A DNA stretch of 64,000 nt from Methanosarcina sp. 2.H.T.1A.6 (GCF_000979455.1 NZ_JJOY01000049.1:62001-126000), one strand, 5' to 3'. Positions 44,906 to 55,014 are shown, counted from the stretch's first letter. The notes: generated from the sequence alone by a model not told the origin. Numbers and translations: made by a program.

Positions 44906-45271
44906 TTAACTTTTTTCAAAGTGTTTTTCAATGTGCTTCAGGAGCAGGGTTCCAAATTCCGTAAGGTCGTAGATCTGGAAACTGCGTTCTCTCCTTGAAT
45001 CCACGAGCCCTGCTTCCTTTAAGAGCTTGAGGTGGTAAGAAAGGGCAGAGTGCTTCTGGTCCGTAGCTTCAACAAGGACACAGACGCAGAGGCTCTGGAC
45101 TTCGAGAGCTTTAAGAATTCTCAGGCGGGTCGGATCTGCAAGAACCTTGAACAGACTTACGATTTCTTCTACGTCTTCATTCAGTGCCGTGTGAACAGCC
45201 TCGAGCACATCTTCCGGAAGGGAATAAGCATCCCGGACTTCGATTATTTTTTTCTCAGACATTTCTTCCAC
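44906..45271 (-). CDS. ArsR-family metal-sensing repressor
   Basis: 121 residues. The ArsR/SmtB winged helix includes LADPTRLRILKALE and HSALSYHLKLLKEAGLV. LCVCVL at the alpha-3 place carries the Cys-x-Cys metal site of the ArsR group. The N-terminal 35 residues are an extra acidic helix. Start may be GTG 45271 or ATG 45262 (MSEKK). It ends convergently to nikR across about 100 bases. Metal and targets unknown. Confidence 0.88.
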   Translation of the reverse strand: MEEMSEKKIIEVRDAYSLPEDVLEAVHTALNEDVEEIVSLFKVLADPTRLRILKALEVQSLCVCVLVEATDQKHSALSYHLKLLKEAGLVDSRRERSFQIYDLTEFGTLLLKHIEKHFEKS

Positions 45272-45347
45272 TCAGACATTTTTACGCTTTTTTCAATCTT
45301 GAAGAATTTTACCGGCCACTTTTTTGCTGATTTTTCTTTTCAGGCTG

Positions 45348-47099
45348 TCACATCCCTTTCAGCGTATCGGTACTTGTTGAAAGGACCTCTCTCCACCTGA
45401 GCCCGAGTCCCGATAGGGCGAACCCGCCTCCAATCAATGTGATCGAGTTCTTTATTATGTGATCAAGTACAGCGACCGTAAACCCGAGTTCCGGCCTGAT
45501 TCCTCCAAGCCCGAACACTGCAGTAAGGGCAACCTCATATGTCCCTATAGCTCCGGGAGTAATAGGGAACGTTTTTGCAATGTTTCCGAGGGCTACTGCC
45601 AGGAAGATCAGAGATATGGTGAATGCTGAAGACATATCTACCCCGGCTGTCGGAAAGGCTTTCAGGACCAGAAAGCAGGTAAGGATATCCATACCCCATA
45701 TCAGAAGAGAAGAGGCAACCACTGCAAGAAACGCTCCGGGCCGGACAGCAACTACGCTCATCTGGTGGATAAAAGTGGATGCGAATTCCTTTATTTTATT
45801 AACATGTTCGCTGGAATAACTTACCGAAGCCTTTTCCTTAACTCCCTTTTTCATGCGGCTTTCCCTGAAAGATAATGCAAAGAGGGCTGCAAAGAAAAGG
45901 AGAACTGCAATCCCTGAAAACTTAATAAGGGACTCCATCCAGGAAGCAAGTTCAAACCTGGCAGCAACACCTGAAGAAGCAAGTGCGGCAATGAATGTAA
46001 TTGCAATTATGTCAAAGACCCTTTCTACGGTCAGGGAGGAAAGGCTCGTTGTAAAGGCAAGGTCCTTACTTTTTTTCAGGATATACATCCTGCTCAGGTC
46101 TCCTATCCTTGCAGGAAGGATCACATTTGCAGACTGACTGATGAATATACTACCTGTAAGAAATCCAAGCCCATAATGGTTGCCGAGTCTTTTAAGGATC
46201 TGCTGGAACCGGATTCCCCGGAGAGGCCAGGAAACACAGTAAACAAGAGAAGCAAGAGCCAGGGTACCCGGAGACACCTGTTTGATATTTTCCAGAACAT
46301 CGGAAGCTCCCAGAAAGGTTGTAGCAAGTGCGAGAATTATAAGTGCAAGAGAGGCTGTTAAAATAATTTTTCCTTTCCCTGAAAAAAACCCCGGTAAAAA
46401 GAGTTCCCACCAGAGGCGGAAAATCTCAGACCCCATTCCAAGAATATCCTTTGCGAAATTTACCTTGCTTGATCCTCCGTGCCTCCAGTAGACAGGGAAC
46501 TCCAGAACCCTGTATCCCCGGTGCTGAGCTCTTACCAGCAATTCGGTGTCCCAGAACCAGTGCTGATTCTCAATTTCGTCGAGCAACTCAAAGAGAGCAC
46601 CTCTCCTGAAAGCCTTAAAACCGCACTGGTGGTCATAGAGTTTTGAATGCAAAAATAGCCGTACAAGGGAGTTGTATCCTCTGCTTGCAAACTCCCGCTT
46701 GAAAGGTCTTTTTGCATCGCTTTCGGGCATTATTCTCGAACCGGTGGCAAAATCATAGCCATCCGTACTTACGGCTCTGACCAGTTTTTCCAGATGACTT
46801 ATATCTGTTGCAAGGTCCACGTCAATATAGCAGAGCACCTCTCCTGAGGCTGCCTTAAAAGCTCTGTTCAGGGCTCTCCCTCTGCCCTGTCGCTCATCGG
46901 AATGCAGGTGTTTGACATAAGAGTACTGTCCCGAAAGCCTTGAAGCTATCCGGTCCGTACCGTCCGTGCTCCCATCCTCTGCTATGATGATCTCAAAAGA
47001 ATCCGTTATCTTTGAAAGAGTCTCTGCTGTTATCGAGACCGTATTTTCTATTCTGGCGGCTTCATTGTAAGCGGGCAGAACTACCGAGACGCTGGTTAT
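45348..47099 (-). CDS. Dolichyl-phosphate mannose synthase-like glycosyltransferase fused to flippase-like membrane domain
   Basis: 583 residues if read from 47099. The N-terminal GT2 domain (about 1-240) shows VVLPAYNEAARIENT, AEDGSTDGTDRI, ERQGRGRALNRAF and CYIDVDLATD. The C-terminal half (about 255-570) is a multi-helix UPF0104/LPG-synthase-TM-like domain. The 87 codons before the first ordinary start (GTG 46838) encode the essential GT2 nucleotide-binding strands, so the true start must be upstream. The frame has no ATG, GTG or TTG there back to a TAA. The best place is ATA 47097-47099 (reading I/M-TSVSVVLPAYN), with GAGGT eight bases ahead. Likely role: glycosyl transfer to a polyprenol carrier for N-glycans or envelope sugars. 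Confidence 0.8.
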   Translation of the reverse strand: MTSVSVVLPAYNEAARIENTVSITAETLSKITDSFEIIIAEDGSTDGTDRIASRLSGQYSYVKHLHSDERQGRGRALNRAFKAASGEVLCYIDVDLATDISHLEKLVRAVSTDGYDFATGSRIMPESDAKRPFKREFASRGYNSLVRLFLHSKLYDHQCGFKAFRRGALFELLDEIENQHWFWDTELLVRAQHRGYRVLEFPVYWRHGGSSKVNFAKDILGMGSEIFRLWWELFLPGFFSGKGKIILTASLALIILALATTFLGASDVLENIKQVSPGTLALASLVYCVSWPLRGIRFQQILKRLGNHYGLGFLTGSIFISQSANVILPARIGDLSRMYILKKSKDLAFTTSLSSLTVERVFDIIAITFIAALASSGVAARFELASWMESLIKFSGIAVLLFFAALFALSFRESRMKKGVKEKASVSYSSEHVNKIKEFASTFIHQMSVVAVRPGAFLAVVASSLLIWGMDILTCFLVLKAFPTAGVDMSSAFTISLIFLAVALGNIAKTFPITPGAIGTYEVALTAVFGLGGIRPELGFTVAVLDHIIKNSITLIGGGFALSGLGLRWREVLSTSTDTLKGM

Positions 47100-47188
47100 A
47101 CGAACAACCTCTTGATGTTTATGATAAATTAATAGGCTTTTATGCTTACTGAATTCACATGTATTTCCACATATTTGAATAAATTCGA

Positions 47189-47240
47189 TTTATAAAACGT
47201 ATTTATAAAACGTATTTATAAAACGTATTTATAAAACCTG
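47189..47240 (+). repeat. 13-bp tandem repeat (TTTATAAAACGTA)
   Basis: Three perfect copies and a fourth diverging copy lie upstream (minus sense) of the glycosyltransferase start. The AT content means it could overlap its promoter. Confidence 0.85.
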
Positions 47241-47364
47241 TTTTGAAGCATATTTATGAAAAGTATTTATGAAACAATGTTTAGAATACTGAAATAAATG
47301 ATATATTTGGTCTAAATAGCAATTTTTTTGCCTGAGCCAGTTTTTCTCTGAAATCAGACAACTA

Positions 47365-47474
47365 TAATAACGGACAAATAATAACGGACAAATAACAACG
47401 GAAAAGTAATAACCGACAAATAACAACGGAAAAGTAATAACCGACAAGTAATAACCGACAAGTAATAACCGACA
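47365..47474 (+). repeat. 14-bp tandem repeat, about eight copies
   Basis: Units of AGTAATAACCGACA and AATAACAACGGAAA alternate, then end in three identical copies. The array lies between the DUF2298 gene and the glycosyltransferase gene. It keeps minus-strand frames open and makes a false small frame. Confidence 0.85.
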
Positions 47475-47490
47475 ACTATAAGATCCTTTT

Positions 47491-49656
47491 TTATGGGCTC
47501 TTCTTTAATTTATATATTGTGACTGTATCCCGGTAAACCGGTTCAAAATATGTTTCATTCTCAAATTTATCCAGTTTTATGGAATACATCTGCCGTTCAA
47601 GCTTACCGATATACACATAGCTTACGTTATATTTATCCATAAGCTCCAGGGTTTTCTTTTCATCGCCAGTGGAATAAATCGAACGAACATCTGTGATTCT
47701 CTTTCCCACTTCTTTGTGGTTTCTTCCCCAGAACCGCTCGTGCCTTGCCCACCCGATAACTGTAGGGAGCCCGGTATTTGCAGAGACTCTGGACGTATAA
47801 CTGTAACTGCTATCATCTTCAGAAGCTTCAAGAACTACCGGAGATCCTTCAATATTTTCCTGCATCCATTTTATAGCATTGTAATCTCCCCGGTCCAGTT
47901 CCTTCATATATTCCATTCCGTCAAGGGCAGGTTCGGCATTCATATCAATTATTCTTGTAATGGTTGATACTACAGGAAAAAAGGCACAGGAAATAACCAG
48001 TAGCAAAAGTACAGATGCCCATACTTTTTTTACATAGGCTCCTTTCAAAAGCATTCTATTTCCGGGCTTGCCCCCGTAAAAGGAACGAAGTTCATAGTAC
48101 GAATAAGAGGCTGCAATAGCAAGGAAAATCCATAAATGCATATAAAATTTGAAAACAGTGTTCATGCGGGCAAAATCGCCTGAAATGGGATCATCAAGGT
48201 AAATAATTTCGCAGAGAAGGGCAATGAAGGCAGCTGTTGCTATTAGAAGAAATACAAATCCTGTCGCGCTTCTTTCCTGAAGATCCTTCAGGAATAAAAA
48301 CAGAGACAGGGCAAGCAGGGGAAAAAGAACTGCAAGCAGGGGAATAGACCATGCCGCAGAAAGCAGTGTTGAGGCTCCAGCAAAAAGGATGAAAAATCCG
48401 ATTTTTCGCCTGGAATCAAGGCGAGTTACAAGGAAAGAGAAGATCAAAAACAGGAAAAGTCCGAAAAGGATCAGGAATTTATCAATCGTTGTCCTGAGTT
48501 CCGGCACAACAAAATCAAATCCTCCTGCCGCCTGAGGGCTAAAGGACAGGTAAAAGGGCAAATATGGCAGAAAGCTGAAGGCCGAAACAAGAATGACTGA
48601 TTTGGAAAATTCAGCAACAGAACCGAATAAATTTCTATTATGAATATAACGCCCGTAATAAAATGCAAAGATAATAAAAAGTGCCAGGCCGAAGTACACC
48701 GGAAAGTCCCAGGAATTGGATGGGAATAAAAAACCCAGAGATATTGAAAATGTAATAAATGCCAGGCTATTTTCAAAGATTGAGTTCTCACTTCTCCTGA
48801 AATATATATTCAGGAGAAATACAATCACAAGCAACTGAAACGGGATTGCAAGCATATGAGAGTGCAGGTCCCCATGTATGAAACTGAAATACGGAAACTC
48901 GTTTATCGTAAAAGGAATAACCCTCGAACTGCTCCAGTAGTATCCCCTTGTAACCTGCTCCTTGAGGACATACATGGATACGAATTCTATAAGTCCCTGT
49001 AAATTTCCAAGCAGCATCCCGAATCCAGCAGTAAGGAGTCCATACCTTATTTTCCCATGAGTCAGGTTATACCCGATGCCGAAAAAGATGTTGAAGGAAA
49101 GAGCAAAAGTAAGTGCAACTGCCAGGTTAAAAAGTATGGTAGGTTTGACAGCACTGAGTTTTCCCAGAGCACCCACGGAAAGATACCCGAAATAATAGTA
49201 AAAATCCAGAAACCCGCCCGCAAACCAGGGATCTGCCGGAGGAAAAGAGGAAGTCTTTATTACTGCATTTAAAAAAGCAAAGTCCATAAATTTCTCGTGC
49301 ATGTATATTTCCGGAAGGTGCACGCGTACAAGTAAGAAAAAAAAGAACCCTGTGAGGAACACGAGTTCATTGACGAGCAGAACCTTTCTTTCGGGAAAAA
49401 TCTTCTGTTTCCGATAAAGGCCAATTGACAGCAGGCAAAGAACAAGGAATGAGATCAGGATTGTGTTACGGTTAAAGCCCCATATGTAAGAAAAGATCCA
49501 GGAAAAATAGGCGACAAGTATAATTCCCAGAGGTTTTGCTGCCGAAATGCCCCTGTCAGCCAGCCTGTTTCCAGCATTTCCAGCAAGTGGAATCGCAATC
49601 AAGCCCAGGATCTCTATAAGAAAAAACCATAGAATTACTTGAAGGTAATCTGACAC
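47491..49656 (-). CDS. DUF2298 (YYY) polytopic membrane protein
   Basis: 721 residues with about 14-16 membrane helices. DUF2298 signatures: HEKFMDFAFLNAV, DPWFAGGFLDFYYYFGY and INEFPYFSFIHGDLHSHMLA. This Chlor_Arch_YYY family resembles GT39/OST-like membrane glycosyltransferases; the HGDLHSHM motif may bind metal or a sugar carrier. The soluble C-terminus (about 590-721) contains WMQENIEGSPVVLEA and NTGLPTVIGWARHE. It precedes the glycosyltransferase-flippase gene on the same strand, which fits a shared role in envelope glycans. Confidence 0.9.
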   Translation of the reverse strand: MSDYLQVILWFFLIEILGLIAIPLAGNAGNRLADRGISAAKPLGIILVAYFSWIFSYIWGFNRNTILISFLVLCLLSIGLYRKQKIFPERKVLLVNELVFLTGFFFFLLVRVHLPEIYMHEKFMDFAFLNAVIKTSSFPPADPWFAGGFLDFYYYFGYLSVGALGKLSAVKPTILFNLAVALTFALSFNIFFGIGYNLTHGKIRYGLLTAGFGMLLGNLQGLIEFVSMYVLKEQVTRGYYWSSSRVIPFTINEFPYFSFIHGDLHSHMLAIPFQLLVIVFLLNIYFRRSENSIFENSLAFITFSISLGFLFPSNSWDFPVYFGLALFIIFAFYYGRYIHNRNLFGSVAEFSKSVILVSAFSFLPYLPFYLSFSPQAAGGFDFVVPELRTTIDKFLILFGLFLFLIFSFLVTRLDSRRKIGFFILFAGASTLLSAAWSIPLLAVLFPLLALSLFLFLKDLQERSATGFVFLLIATAAFIALLCEIIYLDDPISGDFARMNTVFKFYMHLWIFLAIAASYSYYELRSFYGGKPGNRMLLKGAYVKKVWASVLLLLVISCAFFPVVSTITRIIDMNAEPALDGMEYMKELDRGDYNAIKWMQENIEGSPVVLEASEDDSSYSYTSRVSANTGLPTVIGWARHERFWGRNHKEVGKRITDVRSIYSTGDEKKTLELMDKYNVSYVYIGKLERQMYSIKLDKFENETYFEPVYRDTVTIYKLKKSP

Positions 49657-50044
49657 TGTTCTCTGTACCTGCCTGTGATATTCATTCTTTTAGCTACTGA
49701 AAAATTGCAGTTCGTAAAGTAAACTCACACGTTATATCCTGGAAAATGCCGTTTCTGAAGTATCTTTATCCCCATAAAAGCCCATCTGGAGTCCCACTTC
49801 TATTCTCCAGAAGAGTCTCAAAATACGCCAAAACTTTTATACTAAGTGATCAACAAATCCCGTTTTTTGAGTCTGCCAGACGATCCTGTATTGATACTAT
49901 GCAATTCGTAAATATACTTATATTTCTGTCGAACGGGAATTTGTTTTTCGTTTAACTCTCACTATATTCTTTGCATTACACTCCCAAACTATTAATTTAC
50001 AGATATAAAACTCTTTGTTAGCTTAAAATAGGTCTTTGCAAATA
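49657..50044. other. Divergent promoter region
   Basis: Lies between the minus-strand DUF2298 gene and the plus-strand aldehyde dehydrogenase. A 69-codon plus-strand frame at 49746 has no family traits and is probably chance. No repeats or hairpins stand out. Confidence 0.4.
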
Positions 50045-51484
50045 ATGGTAGCTATGAAAATGCAGATCAACGGAAAAGCTGTAGAAGCATGTGGCAGCGA
50101 GTTTTTTGATGTGAAAAATCCTGCAACAGGTGAACTTCTAGAACAGGTTCCCCGGGGCACAGAAGAGGACGTAGCTGCGGCGGTTGAAGCTGCTTCATCA
50201 GCTTCCGCAGGCTGGGCTTCCGCATCTCCGCAGCAGAGGGGAGGAGTTCTTTACAGGGCTGCAGGAATTGTCCGGCAGAGGAAGGATGAGCTTGCTGCCC
50301 TGCTTACGCAGGAACAGGGAAAGCCTCTTGCAGAAGCCAGAAACGAAATAGAAGGGTTTGCCAGCGTCCTTGAATATTACTGCGGACTTGCAGGCAGTCT
50401 ACGAGGGGACTTCATTCCGGTCCCGGGAAATGGGTATGCTTTTACCGTAAAAAACCCTCTTGGGGTCTGTGCAGCCATAATTCCCTGGAACATGCCTGCT
50501 CTGATTATGGGCTGGAAAATTGCCCCTGCTCTGATTTCCGGGAATACTCTTGTGCTGAAGCCGGCAAGTAACACTCCCCTTACAAACCTTACTCTAGCTT
50601 CGATCCTTAGTGAAGCCGGGCTGCCTGCAGGTGTGCTGAATGTGGTTACAGGGCCGGGGGAGACAGTAGGAGAAAGTCTTGTTCGCAGTCCGGATGTAAG
50701 AAAAATATCTTTTACAGGAGAATCCAGAACCGGAAAACGAGTAGCTGAACTTGCAGCCAGCAGGATGAAAAGGGTTACTCTTGAGCTGGGGGGAAGTGAC
50801 CCTATGCTTGTGTGTGACGATGCCGATCTCGAAAGTGCTGCTGCCGGAGCCCTGAGAGGGAGGTTTTACAACTGTGGTCAGACCTGTACTGCTGTCAAGA
50901 GGCTGTATGTTTTTGAATCCATAGCTGAAGAATTCATAAAAAAGCTTGAAACCGGCGTCAGGAACTTAAAAATCGGAAATGGGCTGGACAAAAATACCAG
51001 TATAGGACCTCTTAACAATCGCCATCAATGGGAATATATAAAAGAGCTTGCAGCCGAAATCGAGGAGAAGGATGCAGGCAGGATAATTACCGGAGGAAAA
51101 GTACCTGCATTCAAGGGTTCTGAGAAAGGGTATTTCTTTGAACCCACCCTTGTTTCAGACGTACCCGGAGACTCCAGACTTTTGAAAGAAGAGGTTTTTG
51201 GTCCTTTACTGCCCGTGGTGACGGTAAAAGATCTGGATGAGGCAATAGAGGAGGCAAACCGTACCAGTTACGGGCTTGGTGCGTCTATCTGGACAAAAGA
51301 TTTAGACCGGGCACGAGCAGGGTGTGAACAGTTAAATGCAGGGATTATATGGGTCAACCAGCACATGAAGGTAGCCTCCGAAGTTCCTTTCGGGGGAGTT
51401 AAGGAGAGTGGTTTTGGAAGAGAAAACGGACCTGATGCTCTTTCTGAATATATGGAGACAAAAACAGTACTGTTAAAAACCTGA
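50045..51484 (+). CDS. NAD(P)-dependent aldehyde dehydrogenase
   Basis: 479 residues from ATG 50045 (AGGT eleven bases upstream; ATG 50054 and TTG 50036 are alternatives). Oxidises an aldehyde to the acid. ALDH marks: PWNMPALIMGWKIAPAL, the cofactor loop FTGESRTGKRV, the catalytic Glu in LELGGSDP (about 256) and the catalytic Cys in FYNCGQTCTA (about 290), then KEEVFGPLLPV. The closest groups by look are succinate-semialdehyde and lactaldehyde dehydrogenases. A 13-bp repeat array begins within its stop codon region. Confidence 0.93.
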   Translation: MVAMKMQINGKAVEACGSEFFDVKNPATGELLEQVPRGTEEDVAAAVEAASSASAGWASASPQQRGGVLYRAAGIVRQRKDELAALLTQEQGKPLAEARNEIEGFASVLEYYCGLAGSLRGDFIPVPGNGYAFTVKNPLGVCAAIIPWNMPALIMGWKIAPALISGNTLVLKPASNTPLTNLTLASILSEAGLPAGVLNVVTGPGETVGESLVRSPDVRKISFTGESRTGKRVAELAASRMKRVTLELGGSDPMLVCDDADLESAAAGALRGRFYNCGQTCTAVKRLYVFESIAEEFIKKLETGVRNLKIGNGLDKNTSIGPLNNRHQWEYIKELAAEIEEKDAGRIITGGKVPAFKGSEKGYFFEPTLVSDVPGDSRLLKEEVFGPLLPVVTVKDLDEAIEEANRTSYGLGASIWTKDLDRARAGCEQLNAGIIWVNQHMKVASEVPFGGVKESGFGRENGPDALSEYMETKTVLLKT

Positions 51485-51558
51485 ATGTTAAAGCTGAATG
51501 TTAAAGCTGAATGTTAAAGCTGAATGTTAAAGCTGAATGTTAAAGCTGAATGTTAAAG
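51481..51558 (+). repeat. 13-bp tandem repeat (CTGAATGTTAAAG), six copies, over the ALDH stop
   Basis: Six perfect copies start at 51481, so the first holds the TGA of the dehydrogenase (51482-51484). A seventh, degenerate copy follows (CTGAACGTTGAG). The space to 51733 holds no gene. Confidence 0.95.
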
Positions 51559-51733
51559 CTGAACGTTGAGTGTTAAAAGGTCCGGTGTTAAAGATTTTAA
51601 GGTTAAAAGGTTGAAAACTAAAGACCTGACTGACGAAGCAAAAACAGAAACCATAAAATAAAGATTTTCGATGAGCCTTAATCAGCTGGCTCACCGAGTT
51701 CCTTTAAGTAAACTGATGTATAATCTTTGCAGC

Positions 51734-52003
51734 TTATTTTTTGTACTTGGGCAGAAGCTGCATGAATTCGGAAGCTTCCATTACAGGGACACTGTCAATC
51801 ATGCAGATATCGGACCAGGGCAGATTGAAGGCTCCGTAAGCCTCGGAACTTTCTGCTTCATAAAGAATGTAATAGCGGTTTCCGGAAAGGTCAACCCACT
51901 GGTTGATAACATCAATTCCGTCAGGAATTTCCAGTTTCTTAAAGTGTTCAAGGATCTTATCGCGATCCGAAGGGTCCCAGGTACTAACGTCCATGAATAA
52001 CAT
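51734..52003 (-). CDS. DUF3303 small protein
   Basis: 89 residues resembling the DUF3303 family of ferredoxin-like alpha/beta proteins: MLFMDVSTWDPSDRDKILEH at the start, VINQWVDLSGNRYYILYEA in the middle and a short acidic C-terminal helix. A clear AGGAGTGGT ribosome site precedes ATG 52003. Function unknown; possibly a small-molecule or monooxygenase-like fold. Confidence 0.75.
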   Translation of the reverse strand: MLFMDVSTWDPSDRDKILEHFKKLEIPDGIDVINQWVDLSGNRYYILYEAESSEAYGAFNLPWSDICMIDSVPVMEASEFMQLLPKYKK

Positions 52004-52174
52004 CTTTTACCACTCCTTTTATTTTATGCCGCCCATACCCCTTCCCGGAAGCTCAGGCAGCTTCTGTTCAGCATCCGGGTTCTTTTTTGAGAGCTCAGCC
52101 TTAAGGAAAACATTTGTATGGTCCCCTCTGCCATCCCCTTACGGGTATGACCTGTGTGCCCCCAAAAAACCGGT

Positions 52175-52525
52175 TTACGGCAGAAATTCAGAACGTTTTT
52201 TAAGTTTTCTCTGCCTCTCCTTAATCTGCCACTCCCAAATCCCCATGAGTGACAAATCCGGTAAGGCAGGCAGCCATGCAGAAAGAAGTTCTGCAGGTAC
52301 AGACAGTATAATATCATCCCTTAGGCTATATAATAGTTCGTCCGAAGGGATTGTTTTGACAGAAGGATCGCAAATTAGCTCTTAAAATCCCTTATCTAAT
52401 TTGACACCTATTTCTTTAAAAGTATCTCCCAAATGAATTCTTATTTCCAACTTTATTTTGCATTTCTGTCAGTACCAGCAGTCGATAAAAGACTCGTCTC
52501 TGATGTTCTGGTTTCTCAGGGACAT
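52175..52525 (-). pseudogene. Possible inactivated gene with two in-frame stops
   Basis: A 117-codon minus-strand frame starts at ATG 52525 (GAGGAAAG upstream) and ends at TAA 52175-52177. It reads MSLRNQNIRDESFIDCWY, a TGA, KLEIRIHLGDTFKEIGVKL, a TAA, then TIPSDELLYSLRDDIILSVP and MGIWEWQIKERQRKLKKRSE. The last 68 residues look most like real protein. No family recognised. The first part could be chance. Confidence 0.35.
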
Positions 52526-52866
52526 TCTACCTGTTCTTTCCTCTCATTCTCATATGAAATTTGAGTTTGTTTTCCATTGGGGCATGAACATTTCCGCCGA
52601 TTCTCCACTTTTTATTTACCCGGGGATTGATTCTTTCCTCTTCATCTCAATACTTTACAGTGTTTATGGCTGACAGCTACTTATTTTGCAGAACCTTTTT
52701 CCTCTCCGGCTTAAAGAAATATTTATCTAATCCCTGTCCCTTTATGTCCGCATAGTCTATTAACGCTACATTAACGCTACATTGAAACCCCTGATATTTC
52801 GGGGAAATTATAAGAGAAACTAAAGCTTCGGCATCCAAATGAGGCTTAAGAATCAGAGGCAAGGCA
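52526..52866. other. Space ahead of purL
   Basis: No gene seen. ATTAACGCTAC occurs twice in a row at about 52759-52781. GAGGCAAGGCA before 52867 provides the purL ribosome site. Confidence 0.4.
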
Positions 52867-55014
52867 ATGTTACCTGAAGAAGACCTGAAGATCATTAAAA
52901 AAGAACTTGGGAGAGAGCCTACCCTGGTAGAGCAGGGCTGTTTTTTGAATATGTGGAGTGAACACTGTTCCTACCGCTCAAGCGCCCATCTCCTGAAAAC
53001 CTTCACAACCACGGGCGAAAACGTTCTTATCGGTCCCGGAGATGATGCTGCAATCATTAAATTCGATGACGGATATGTGCTTGCCATAGGCATGGAAAGC
53101 CACAACCATCCTTCATATGTAGATCCATATAACGGGGCAGCTACCGGTGTGGGAGGGATCGTGAGGGATATTATATCCATGGGAGCCCGTCCGATAGCCC
53201 TTATGGACCCGCTTTATTTCGGGCCTCTGGACACTCCGAAAAACCTCTTCCTTTTCGAGCAGATCATTAAAGGAATCGCAGGGTACGGGAACTGCATAGG
53301 AGTGCCCGTTATCAATGGCGAGACGTTTTTTGACCGAAGATACAGCGGAAACCCGCTGGTAAATGTTGTTGCAGTCGGGCTCTGTAAGGAAGAAGAAGTA
53401 ATGACCGCCCGCTCCCAGAAAGCCGGAAACAAGCTCGTGCTTGCAGGTTCTGGCACTGGAAAAGATGGACTTGGTGGAGCTTCCTTTGCTTCCAGAGACC
53501 TTTCCGAATCAGCTGAAGCCGACGACCGCCCGAGCGTTCAGGTCGGGGACCCATACACCGAAAAGCTTGTCATGGAAATGACCCTGGAAGCCATAAGAAA
53601 AGGATATGTAAAATCCTGCAAAGACCTTGGTGCTGCCGGTCTTGGGGGAGCAAGCTCGGAACTGGCTGTAAAGGGCGGACTGGGAGCACGCATTATTGCA
53701 GATGCGGTTCCGCAGCGCGAACCTAACATGAATGCATATGAAATCCTGCTTGCCGAGTCCCAGGAGCGCATGCTCTTCGAAGTAGCTCCTGAAGATGTCG
53801 ATGCAATACTTGCCCTGGTCCAGAAATATGACCTGAATGGGGCTGTGATCGGACACCTTACAGAAGAGCCCACATATACAGTTGAGTTCAGAGGGGAAAT
53901 CGTTGCCGACATTCCAATTGGTTTTCTGACCGGAGGAGCTCCGACCTGCGCGAGTCTCGTAGAAGCCCCCACACGAAGGGAAGAAGGCAAAAAACCGGAA
54001 ACTCCAGAAGACCTTAAAGCGGTTTTCCTGAAGGTCCTGTCTTCCTACAACATTGCCTCAAAGGAATGGATCTACAGGCAGTATGACCACGAGGTCCAGC
54101 TAAGAACCGTTGTCAAGCCCGGAGAAGATTCCGGAGTGCTCAGGATTACCGATACAAAAGGAATTGCACTTTCCTGTGGTTGCCAGCCCAGAGCCACTCT
54201 TCTTGACCCCTATACCGGAGGAAAGACTGCAATTCTTGAAAACGCCATGAATCTTGCAGTAAAAGGTGCAGAGGGCCTGGCTATTGTAAACTGCCTTAAC
54301 TTTGGAAATCCGGAGCGCCCTGAAATCTACTGGCAGTTCAAAAACGCCGTACTCGGGCTTGGAGACGAAGCCAGAAGGTTTTCAATCCCGGTGGTCGGAG
54401 GGAACGTTTCTCTCTATAACGAGAGCGATGAGTTCAAAACTGCAATACCTCCTACTCCCTCGATAGGTATGATAGGGAAAGTGGATCTCGAAACGCCTCT
54501 CCCTTCAAGTTTCTTTGCGAAGACCGGAGACAGCATTATCCTTGTAGGAGAGACAACCCCTGAAATGGGAGGCTCCGAATACTATGCCTGCATGGGGTCT
54601 GAAAATGCCGGAAAGGTCCCTGCAGTCCCGGAGAACGCCCCTGACGTTATAAAAGCCATAATCGAAACTGTTAAAAGCGGAAAACTAAGTTCTGCACATG
54701 ACCTTTCCCTTGGAGGGATCGGTGCAGGGCTTGCAAAGATGTGCAGAAATCTGGGCGGAAAAGTAGACCTCAGCGAAGCTGCAGGAGAAACGCAGGCGGA
54801 AGAATTCCTGTTCTCAGAAGCTCCCGCAAGGGCACTGCTTGCAACGCCTGAACCTGAAGCTGTACAGGAACTTCTTAAAGGCGTGCCCCACGCAGTAATC
54901 GGCAAAGTGGGAGGCGAAACCCTTGAAATCAAAGGCAAGAATTTCGAGCTTTCCCTTTCCTTAAATGAAATCGCAGAAGCTTACGGCAGCCTTACCAGAT
55001 TCATGATGGGATGA
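52867..55014 (+). CDS. purL: Phosphoribosylformylglycinamidine synthase, large subunit
   Basis: 715 residues, the short archaeal/Gram-positive PurL. It makes FGAM from FGAR and ATP, with ammonia delivered by the separate PurQ and PurS. Motifs: [10 protein letters not shown] (about 31-40), GPGDDAA (about 57-63), [23 protein letters not shown]-like region (the His is the catalytic base; only part quoted in motif form), and [15 protein letters not shown]-like region (about 251-265). purQ and purS are not in the window. Confidence 0.96.
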   Translation: MLPEEDLKIIKKELGREPTLVEQGCFLNMWSEHCSYRSSAHLLKTFTTTGENVLIGPGDDAAIIKFDDGYVLAIGMESHNHPSYVDPYNGAATGVGGIVRDIISMGARPIALMDPLYFGPLDTPKNLFLFEQIIKGIAGYGNCIGVPVINGETFFDRRYSGNPLVNVVAVGLCKEEEVMTARSQKAGNKLVLAGSGTGKDGLGGASFASRDLSESAEADDRPSVQVGDPYTEKLVMEMTLEAIRKGYVKSCKDLGAAGLGGASSELAVKGGLGARIIADAVPQREPNMNAYEILLAESQERMLFEVAPEDVDAILALVQKYDLNGAVIGHLTEEPTYTVEFRGEIVADIPIGFLTGGAPTCASLVEAPTRREEGKKPETPEDLKAVFLKVLSSYNIASKEWIYRQYDHEVQLRTVVKPGEDSGVLRITDTKGIALSCGCQPRATLLDPYTGGKTAILENAMNLAVKGAEGLAIVNCLNFGNPERPEIYWQFKNAVLGLGDEARRFSIPVVGGNVSLYNESDEFKTAIPPTPSIGMIGKVDLETPLPSSFFAKTGDSIILVGETTPEMGGSEYYACMGSENAGKVPAVPENAPDVIKAIIETVKSGKLSSAHDLSLGGIGAGLAKMCRNLGGKVDLSEAAGETQAEEFLFSEAPARALLATPEPEAVQELLKGVPHAVIGKVGGETLEIKGKNFELSLSLNEIAEAYGSLTRFMMG

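Noticed and set aside
47229-47447. 72-codon minus-strand frame between DUF2298 and glycosyltransferase genes
   Set aside because: Its start is made of the 14-bp tandem repeat; no ribosome site or domain.
49746-49955. 69-codon plus-strand frame upstream of the aldehyde dehydrogenase
   Set aside because: No family, no ribosome site, sits in a promoter region.
51903-52385. 160-codon plus-strand frame opposite the DUF3303 gene and the dead gene
   Set aside because: Ser-rich shadow frame; the minus strand explains the region better.
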